In this document: piece by piece, positions 1 to 4,844 of the stretch
How positions within the stretch are numbered: the stretch's first letter is position 1
Layout: each line of letters begins with the position of its first letter
From: Spirochaetaceae bacterium
GTDB lineage: Bacteria; Spirochaetota; Spirochaetia; Treponematales; Breznakiellaceae
Direction: 5' to 3'
Assembly (NCBI GenBank): GCA_031265635.1
Contig: JAISCK010000237.1
Span: 1 to 7,395 of the forward strand
DNA length: 7,395 nt
Position numbers and translations under genes: made by a program
The notes under the pieces: generated by a model
Told to the model about the DNA's origin: nothing
The model's database searches: none
The model's input: the letters and a program-made list of their open reading frames with translations, nothing else

Positions 1-419
1 TGCCCGAAGGCGAGGTTCAGGATGAACAAAAGGCTGTCTATACTTCCCTTATAAAGCGTGAAGACGGCCGCATGGACTGGTCCCTTGGCGCGGGGGAACT
101 TGACGCCCGGATCAGGGCCTATACTCCCTGGCCTCTTTGCGTAACTTGCCACAATGAAGCGGAACTGTATATTCTGAAAGGGCAGGTTTACCGGGGCGCG
201 GGTCCCGGAGGAACGGCTCCCGCCTTGCCGGGAACGGTTCTCGGCATAGACAAAAGCCGGGGTATACTGGTACAAACGGGTGAAGGCGTCCTTTGCGTAA
301 GCCGCCTTCAATATAAATCGGGAAAGGCGCTGGAATGGCGGGATTTTTTGAACGGAGCCAGGGGCTTTATTGGTTCGGTTTTGGGATATCAGGATAAAAG
401 AGGTACGAATGGCGTTTAG
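1..419 (+). CDS. fmt: Methionyl-tRNA formyltransferase, C-terminal part (5' end outside window)
   Basis: This is the C-terminal 138 residues of a gene that enters from the left edge; the reading frame begins at base 3 and ends with TAG at 417-419. The family formylates the amino group of Met-tRNA(fMet) with 10-formyltetrahydrofolate for translation initiation in the cytosol. The visible part matches the OB-fold C-terminal domain that grips the tRNA. It opens with a Q-x(4)-YTSLIKREDG stretch followed by MDWSLGA, then has RAYTPWPLCVT, a PGTVLGID turn and GVLCVSRLQ, and ends near a DFLNGARG motif, all in the family order. The N-terminal formyl-transfer domain lies outside the window, so catalytic residues cannot be checked. 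The internal ATG at 72 is not a start, because the family-like sequence continues upstream of it without a stop. The last 11 bases overlap the next gene, which suggests translational coupling. Confidence 0.9.
   Translation, partial: PEGEVQDEQKAVYTSLIKREDGRMDWSLGAGELDARIRAYTPWPLCVTCHNEAELYILKGQVYRGAGPGGTAPALPGTVLGIDKSRGILVQTGEGVLCVSRLQYKSGKALEWRDFLNGARGFIGSVLGYQDKRGTNGV
398..403 (+). promoter_or_regulatory. Ribosome binding site for the PASTA gene
   Basis: AAGAGG lies 5 nt before the ATG at 409, inside the fmt coding sequence. It decides the start. The frame is also open from a TTG at 370, but that would add 13 residues rich in charged and aromatic side chains ahead of the otherwise typical short cytoplasmic tail. 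Confidence 0.65.
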
Positions 420-1461
420 GGATTTTGATCTGGATTCGGTTGAATCCTATGTGGCCGGTCATGCCCGGCTTTTTATTTCTCTGGTTGTGGGCGTTGTTAT
501 ACTGGTTGGTTTTGCCGCCCTGATGGTGTTTTTTATCGCTGTCAAGGGCGCGGAAGAAACCATGGTTCCTGACATACGGGGCAAGGAACTGACCGAAGCC
601 CTGCTGGAACTTCAGGTCAAGGAACTCTATCCCCGTATTCAACTGCGGTATTCCCAGTCGTCGCGGGACCGGGGAACCATACTGGAACAGGAACCCTCAG
701 GCGGGACCATAGTCAAGGCCGGCCGCCGTATACGCCTTGTGGTCAGCCAGGGCGTTATCATGGACAGGGTGGAAGATTTTCTGGGCCGCGACATTGACGA
801 TGTGCGCATGGACCTCCAGGCCCTTGCCGCGTCCGGGGACAGCGGCGGCGGGCCCCTTATAACGATCAGGGAACCTATCATGTATGAATATTCCCAGGAG
901 GAGGCGGGCGTCATACTCCAGCAGGCCCCCCTGCCGGGAACGGAGATTTCAGGTCCCACCTCCCTGGTGCTGGTGGTAAGCCGGGGGCCTGAACGGAGCA
1001 TGATCAAGGTGCCTGATCTGGTGGGGCTTCCCCTGCAGGACGCCCTGGAACAGCTCAGGACCGTTCCGGCCTCCTTTGTCTTTTCTATCCGCGATACGCG
1101 CGATGGAGAACGGCCCGAGTCGGTGGTGGCCCAGAGTCCCGAAGCCCTGGCGGTGGTCCCTTCGGACACCCAGCTCAACATAGTGGTTTCCTCTCCGAAT
1201 TCCCTCAACACTAACGAAGTGTTTGATCTTTTTACCTATGAACTTCCCCGGAACCCCTATCCCCTGCCGGTGCTGCTCGAGGCCCTGCTTCCCAGCGGTG
1301 AGCGGAAACGCATACTCCAGACCGATCATCCGGGGGGAACTCTCACCGTGCCCTACAGGCTCCCCGTGGGTTCCGTGCTGATACTTTCCATGGTGGGCCG
1401 CGAGAGGACCCGCCAGGAACTGCACTATCCCCAGGCTTCACGGTCCTTTGAGCAGTTGTGA
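409..1461 (+). CDS. Single-pass membrane protein with three PASTA domains
   Basis: A 350-residue protein starting at ATG 409; an in-frame TTG at 370 is less likely. Residues 1-19 form a short cytoplasmic tail and about 20-45 are a strong transmembrane helix (LFISLVVGVVILVGFAAL). The rest should be periplasmic. Three PASTA-like repeats follow, at about 50-115 (begins TMVPDIRGK, ends RLVVSQG), 118-184 (begins RVEDFLGRD, ends LVLVVSRGPE) and 188-253 (begins IKVPDLVGLPL, ends LNIVVSSP). Each has the usual opening V-P-D/L-G turn or a variant of it, a central Q-x-P and a closing beta strand. A 97-residue tail with no family I recognise follows. PASTA domains in serine/threonine kinases and penicillin-binding proteins bind peptidoglycan fragments, but this protein has neither a kinase nor a transpeptidase domain. 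A role in sensing or anchoring to the cell wall is inferred. It overlaps fmt by 11 nt and the next gene by 4 nt (GTGA), so the three are probably translated from one mRNA. Confidence 0.88.
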   Translation: MAFRDFDLDSVESYVAGHARLFISLVVGVVILVGFAALMVFFIAVKGAEETMVPDIRGKELTEALLELQVKELYPRIQLRYSQSSRDRGTILEQEPSGGTIVKAGRRIRLVVSQGVIMDRVEDFLGRDIDDVRMDLQALAASGDSGGGPLITIREPIMYEYSQEEAGVILQQAPLPGTEISGPTSLVLVVSRGPERSMIKVPDLVGLPLQDALEQLRTVPASFVFSIRDTRDGERPESVVAQSPEALAVVPSDTQLNIVVSSPNSLNTNEVFDLFTYELPRNPYPLPVLLEALLPSGERKRILQTDHPGGTLTVPYRLPVGSVLILSMVGRERTRQELHYPQASRSFEQL

Positions 1462-1979
1462 GCGTTTCACGAAAAGGCGCGCTTGCCGGGGCCGCCGTTC
1501 TTCATTTTTTGCTGCTTCTGCCTCTCTGTCTGGCGGCCCAGACTCCGCCGGGAAATCCGCCGTATGGAACGCCGGGAAATCCGCCGGGTAGTTCCGGCCC
1601 CGAGAGCCTCATAGGCGCGACCCTGGAAGAACTTCTTTCCCTGGCGGGGCCTCCCCATTCGGTGTATCCGGTTAGAGGGCTTGAGATATGGCAGGACGAT
1701 GTGGTTTTTGTGTATCCTTCCCTTGATGTCTATCTCTTTAAGGACAGGGTATGGCAGGTAAGCCCGCGGGAAGCCTATCGCGTAACAACAGGCGATACCC
1801 GTGAGCAGGTAGAAGCCGCGCTGGGTCCGGTCTTTACCGAAATCCCCGGCGCGCGGGAAGGGGAATACGCCCTTGTATATGTTTTTTCAGACCGGCCCTG
1901 GCCCCTCGCGCTGAGGGTGCATTTCAGGAGGGGGGCTGACGCGGTAGCGGCGCTCTATATATACCGGTCCGATTTTTAA
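1458..1979 (+). CDS. Small exported protein with two BamE/SmpA-like half-repeats
   Basis: A 173-residue protein starting at GTG 1458, whose last two bases plus the next A are the PASTA stop codon. No better in-frame start is seen, and this one gives a clean signal peptide: R5-K6, a hydrophobic core at about 8-25, and a likely signal peptidase I site around LAA-Q (after residue 26 or 27). The LPLC at 21-24 is a poor lipobox because of Pro and Leu before Cys. A Pro-Gly-rich linker follows (29-50). The mature part looks like two related halves: 51-101 (IGATLEELLSLAGPP, then EIWQDDVVFVYP and VYLFKDRVWQV) and 110-173 (TGDTREQVEAALGPV, then YALVYVF and ALRVHFRRG). The order Gly-Thr-helix-Gly-Pro, then W/Y strands and F-x-x-G, is typical of SmpA/OmlA/BamE-like domains. 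Resemblance is by eye only and the function is unknown. The GTG start and lack of a clear ribosome site suggest coupling to the gene before it. Confidence 0.75.
   Translation: MSVSRKGALAGAAVLHFLLLLPLCLAAQTPPGNPPYGTPGNPPGSSGPESLIGATLEELLSLAGPPHSVYPVRGLEIWQDDVVFVYPSLDVYLFKDRVWQVSPREAYRVTTGDTREQVEAALGPVFTEIPGAREGEYALVYVFSDRPWPLALRVHFRRGADAVAALYIYRSDF
1546..1586 (+). repeat. Two 17-bp direct repeats, 24-bp period
   Basis: CGCCGGGAAATCCGCCG occurs identically at 1546-1562 and 1570-1586. The 24-bp offset keeps the frame, so both copies read Pro-Gly-Asn-Pro-Pro in the linker between the signal peptide and the folded part of the exported protein. This looks like a short tandem duplication that could vary in copy number between strains. 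Confidence 0.8.
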
Positions 1980-2033
1980 GGTTCCCAAAGAGGCCGGACA
2001 AGGCAAAGCCCCGGCGTTCAGGAAGGTACAGAC

Positions 2034-2040
2034 AGGAGGT
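2034..2040 (+). promoter_or_regulatory. Strong ribosome binding site of aroDE
   Basis: AGGAGGT is a near-perfect Shine-Dalgarno sequence 3 nt before the ATG at 2044. The spacing is on the short side, but the next in-frame ATG is at codon 51, inside the dehydroquinase domain, so 2044 is the start. Confidence 0.75.
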
Positions 2041-2043
2041 CCC

Positions 2044-3546
2044 ATGTCCAGAATATGCCTTTGCCTGACAGGAAAGACCCTTGCCAGGAATCTGGAATTT
2101 CTCAACAAGTACCGGAAGCATACGGACCTTGCCGAACTCAGGGTTGACTGCCTTGACCCTGACGAGCGTTTTTCCATACGCCGCTTTCCCGAAATGGCCG
2201 GCGTTCCGGTAATACTTACCATCAGGCGGCGCATAGACGGCGGGCGCTTTTCCGGCGGCGAGGGTTCCCGCATTACGCTCCTGTCCCAGGGGCTGGCCTT
2301 TGCCGAAGCCGACAGGCGCAAGAATTTCGCCTATGTGGACCTTGAGGAAGACCTTGATGTGCCGAGCCTTGAGGAAGCCGCCAGGACCTTCGGCACCCGC
2401 GTCATCAGGTCCTGTCATAATTTTGAAGGCGGGGACATCGGGGCAAAGCTCTCTGATCTCAGAAAGGTCGGCGACGAGATAGCCAAACTTGCCCTTGTAC
2501 CCCGGAGTATCGCCGACTTAATCCGCGTGTACCAGGCCGCCAGGGAGGCCGGGGACATGGACAGGATACTGCTCTGTATGGGCCATCTGGGAACCAACAC
2601 CCGTATTCTCGCTTCCCTTCTCGGTTCCTACCTGAGCTATGCGGGAATCAAAGACGAAGAAGACGCGGAATGCGGCTCGCCGGGACAGCTTGATCCCAGG
2701 GAGCTTGACGAACTGTACCGCTTTCACCGCATAGGGGAGAACACCAGGATATTCGGAATCACCGGCTATCCGCTGCACGTTACCTCAAGCCCCGCCTTTT
2801 TTAATCCTCTCTTTACCCAGAACAATATAGACGCGGTGTATGTCCCCTTTCCTTCCGACAGCCTCGTGTCCTTCCTGCGCCTGGCCGAGGAGATAAAACT
2901 TGAAGGCGCGTCGGTAACTGTTCCCCACAAAGAGGAAATAATTTCCCACCTTATTTCAAAATCCCGGCAGGTGGATCATATAGGGGCCTGCAATACCATA
3001 CTCCGCACTCCTTCGGGCTGGACCGGCTACAACACCGATGCCAGGGGGTTCTCCGACTCGCTGCTCCGTTTTCTTGACCGGAAAAATCTTTCCGGGCAGC
3101 GCCTTACCATACTGGGCGCCGGAGGGGCGGCCAGGGCGGTAGCCTCGGAGGTCCACCGGCTAAGGGGCCAGGCCCTGATAGTGAACCGCACGGTGTTCAA
3201 GGCCAGGGAACTTGCCCGGCAGTACGGTTTTGTCTGGGGCGGTTTTGACAACCAGGGCATAGCCCTGATGGAACGCTATTCCCGTATTATCATCAATACC
3301 ACCAGCGCCGGTATGACGCCTGATTCCGGCGACGATCCCGGCGAGCTGTACAATTTTACCGGCAAGGAAGCGGTGATGGATCTTATCTATACACCGGAGC
3401 GTACCCGCTTTCTTTCCAGAGCCGCCAAAGCCGGATGCCGGGTCCTCAACGGCAGCGATATGCTGATTCAACAGGCCAAGTATCAGTACAATCTTTTTAT
3501 GGGCCATGATTTTGATTCGGAGATTATAGCGAAGCTCGGCCTGTAG
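2044..3546 (+). CDS. aroDE: Bifunctional 3-dehydroquinate dehydratase (type I) / shikimate dehydrogenase
   Basis: A 500-residue fusion catalysing steps three and four of the shikimate pathway: 3-dehydroquinate to 3-dehydroshikimate, then NADPH-dependent reduction to shikimate, in the cytosol. Residues 1 to about 225 are a type I dehydroquinase with its key positions present: E31 and R33 (ELRVD), R61 in TIRRR, H125 (SCHNF), the Schiff-base lysine K148 (IAKLALVP), R187 (TNTR) and Q215 (SPGQ). From about 235 a shikimate dehydrogenase follows. It shows T247 and S249 (VTSSP) at the substrate pocket, the catalytic K296 (VTVPHK), N317 (ACNTIL), D332 (NTDARGF), a Rossmann glycine motif at 358-364 (GAGGAAR), NRT at 381-383 and NTTSAGM at 418-424. 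The C-terminus is typical (NGSDMLIQQA). Both halves therefore look active. The usual Ser-x-Ser of the shikimate site reads Thr-x-Ser here. Fusions of this order are known from plants and chlamydiae. A 64-nt gap separates it from the gene before. Confidence 0.95.
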   Translation: MSRICLCLTGKTLARNLEFLNKYRKHTDLAELRVDCLDPDERFSIRRFPEMAGVPVILTIRRRIDGGRFSGGEGSRITLLSQGLAFAEADRRKNFAYVDLEEDLDVPSLEEAARTFGTRVIRSCHNFEGGDIGAKLSDLRKVGDEIAKLALVPRSIADLIRVYQAAREAGDMDRILLCMGHLGTNTRILASLLGSYLSYAGIKDEEDAECGSPGQLDPRELDELYRFHRIGENTRIFGITGYPLHVTSSPAFFNPLFTQNNIDAVYVPFPSDSLVSFLRLAEEIKLEGASVTVPHKEEIISHLISKSRQVDHIGACNTILRTPSGWTGYNTDARGFSDSLLRFLDRKNLSGQRLTILGAGGAARAVASEVHRLRGQALIVNRTVFKARELARQYGFVWGGFDNQGIALMERYSRIIINTTSAGMTPDSGDDPGELYNFTGKEAVMDLIYTPERTRFLSRAAKAGCRVLNGSDMLIQQAKYQYNLFMGHDFDSEIIAKLGL

Positions 3547-3549
3547 CGC

Positions 3550-3578
3550 TTGTCAGACGGACCCGATGGGTCTATAGT
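3550..3578 (+). promoter_or_regulatory. Candidate sigma-70 promoter for rpiA
   Basis: TTGTCA at 3550-3555 (5 of 6 to TTGACA) and TATAGT at 3573-3578 (5 of 6 to TATAAT) are separated by exactly 17 nt. They lie directly after the aroDE stop codon. Transcription would be expected about 5-8 nt beyond the -10 box, at about 3583-3587, which is the rpiA ATG at 3585. The mRNA would then have essentially no 5' leader, which fits the absence of any Shine-Dalgarno before rpiA. The match is by eye; there is no experimental support. Confidence 0.55.
3560..3572. promoter_or_regulatory. 13-bp palindrome in the rpiA promoter spacer (possible operator)
   Basis: GACCC-GAT-GGGTC is a perfect 5-3-5 inverted repeat lying between the proposed -35 and -10 boxes. 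No T-run follows, so it is not a terminator for aroDE. A repressor bound here would block RNA polymerase. The XRE-cupin protein encoded two genes downstream is one candidate binder, but nothing in the sequence proves this. Confidence 0.35.
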
Positions 3579-3584
3579 AAGCCC

Positions 3585-4286
3585 ATGAACCAGAACGAAA
3601 TTAAAGCCCTCGTAGGCAAAAGCGCCGTCGAAAAACTGGTTAAAAGCGGCATGAAACTCGGTCTCGGTACAGGCTCCACCGCCCTTCCGGCGGTACGCCA
3701 CGTGGGCCTGCTCCTCAAGGAAGGAAAGCTCACGAATATCAAGGCTGTCTCCACAAGCCTGCAAACCAGTATCGAATGTGAGAAGTGGGGCATTCCCCTT
3801 TATACCCTCAATTCGGGGGAAATAGGCGGGCGTCTTGATCTTGCCATAGACGGCGCCGACGAGGTTGACGGGAGGCACTGGTGTACCAAGGGCGGCGGCG
3901 GCGCCCTCCTGATCGAAAAAATCACCGCCTATGCCTCGGCCTCTTTCTGCGTCGTGGTTGACGAAAGCAAGGTTGTTGAAAATCTCGGCTTAAAATTTCC
4001 CGTTCCCCTTGAGGTTATCCCTGAGGCAAGGAGGACCGTTACCCTAACCCTGGAAAAAATGGGCGCCGGGGTAATACTCCGCGAGGCGCTGCGCAAGGCG
4101 GGCCCCGTGATAACCGAACACGGCAATATACTTCTGGATATTACGTTTAAGAATCCGGTAAACTGCGAAGAGCTTGAGACCGAATGTAACCGCATACCCG
4201 GCGTGGTGGAAAACGGGTTTTTTACCCGCCTCAGGCCGGTGGTCTTTATAGGCCATTCCGACGGGAGCGTGGAAATAAAACAATGA
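3585..4286 (+). CDS. rpiA: Ribose-5-phosphate isomerase A
   Basis: A 233-residue RpiA, close to the usual length of about 220-230. It interconverts ribose 5-phosphate and ribulose 5-phosphate in the non-oxidative pentose phosphate pathway, in the cytosol. The phosphate-binding loop GLGTGST is at 26-32. The motif DGADEVD at 89-95 supplies D89 and D92, and KGGGGALLIEK at 102-112 supplies K102 and E111. The spacing of these four residues equals that of the known active-site set D81, D84, K94 and E103 of the E. coli enzyme. VVDESK (124-129) and the C-terminal VENGFF (208-213) are also family marks. The start at ATG 3585 has no ribosome binding site; it sits at the predicted transcription start, so the message may be leaderless. 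The stop codon overlaps the next start as ATGA. Confidence 0.95.
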   Translation: MNQNEIKALVGKSAVEKLVKSGMKLGLGTGSTALPAVRHVGLLLKEGKLTNIKAVSTSLQTSIECEKWGIPLYTLNSGEIGGRLDLAIDGADEVDGRHWCTKGGGGALLIEKITAYASASFCVVVDESKVVENLGLKFPVPLEVIPEARRTVTLTLEKMGAGVILREALRKAGPVITEHGNILLDITFKNPVNCEELETECNRIPGVVENGFFTRLRPVVFIGHSDGSVEIKQ

Positions 4287-4837
4287 GCGGCGAAGTACAG
4301 GATATTATTGAACGGGTAAAGGTGCTGCGGGAGATAGCCGGGATTTCGGCCGATACCTTGGCCGGCGAACTGGGTTTCAGCTCCGGCGAGTACAAAAGCT
4401 GGGAAGAAGGGAAGGCGGAATTCCCCATAGGCGCTCTTGTAGAAATAGCCGCCCGCTTTAAGGTTGACCTCGCGGAACTTGTAACCGGCAACACCCCCAA
4501 GCTCAGGTCCTTCTGCGTTACCCGCTCAGGCCATGCCCCCGAGGTAAGCCGGCGGCCCATGTATACCTACTGGAACCTGGCTTCGAATTTCCACGGAAAA
4601 AAGGGCGAGCCTTTTCTTGTGGAGGCCAAGGCCGACACCGAGCATAAACCCATAAGCCTCAATACCCATCCGGGACAGGAATTCAACTATGTCCTTGAGG
4701 GGAGGCTTTTAATTTCGGTAGGAGGCCGGGAAACCGAACTGGGTCCCGGCGATTCCATTTATTATGATTCCAATGAGCCCCATGGCATGAAGTGCCTCGG
4801 CGGCAGGCGGGCCCTTTTCCTCGCCCTGGTATTGTGA
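4283..4837 (+). CDS. XRE-family transcriptional regulator with C-terminal cupin sensor domain
   Basis: A 184-residue two-domain regulator. Residues about 8-68 are an XRE-type helix-turn-helix: RVKVLREIAGISADTLA, then LGFSSGEYKSWEEGKAEFP, then a third-helix region ALVEIAARFKVDLAEL. Residues about 110-184 are a small cupin barrel. Its first motif has H129 and E133 in HPGQEFNYVLEG, and its second has PGDSIYYDSNEPH with H167, so three likely metal or ligand contacts are present. Proteins of this build usually act as dimeric repressors or activators that bind a small metabolite in the cupin. The start overlaps the rpiA stop (ATGA) and the gene ends 7 nt before the acyl-CoA synthetase start. This suggests a regulator co-transcribed with, and probably controlling, that enzyme. 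The ligand is unknown; a carboxylate or acyl compound related to the synthetase is a reasonable guess. The operator may be the palindrome before rpiA. Confidence 0.9.
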   Translation: MSGEVQDIIERVKVLREIAGISADTLAGELGFSSGEYKSWEEGKAEFPIGALVEIAARFKVDLAELVTGNTPKLRSFCVTRSGHAPEVSRRPMYTYWNLASNFHGKKGEPFLVEAKADTEHKPISLNTHPGQEFNYVLEGRLLISVGGRETELGPGDSIYYDSNEPHGMKCLGGRRALFLALVL

Positions 4838-4844
4838 GGCATCC

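Noticed and set aside
370..408. Upstream TTG start for the PASTA gene
   Set aside because: The ATG at 409 has a well-placed AAGAGG, and the 13 extra residues (VRFWDIRIKEVR after the start) do not resemble a tail typical of this kind of protein.
639..1425. Two long - strand open frames opposite the PASTA gene
   Set aside because: Their translations are biased in Ser, Arg, Thr and Gly and show no domain, while the + strand frame has a membrane helix and PASTA repeats.
1470..1535. Lipoprotein reading of the 1458-1979 product
   Set aside because: The only Cys in the signal region is preceded by Leu-Pro-Leu, a poor lipobox even by relaxed spirochaetal rules, and a good signal peptidase I site follows 2-3 residues later.
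1936..1963. Possible promoter (CTGACG, 16 nt, TATATA) before aroDE
   Set aside because: Both boxes match only 4 of 6 and lie within coding sequence for a conserved-looking C-terminus. The TATATATA stretch stands out, but the evidence is too weak to call.
1887..2418. Two - strand open frames spanning the gap before aroDE
   Set aside because: They run across two real + strand genes, lack a ribosome site and have no recognisable domain.
3559..3573. Terminator after aroDE
   Set aside because: The stem is only 5-6 bp and is followed by TATAGTAA rather than a T-run. A role as a promoter-spacer palindrome fits better.
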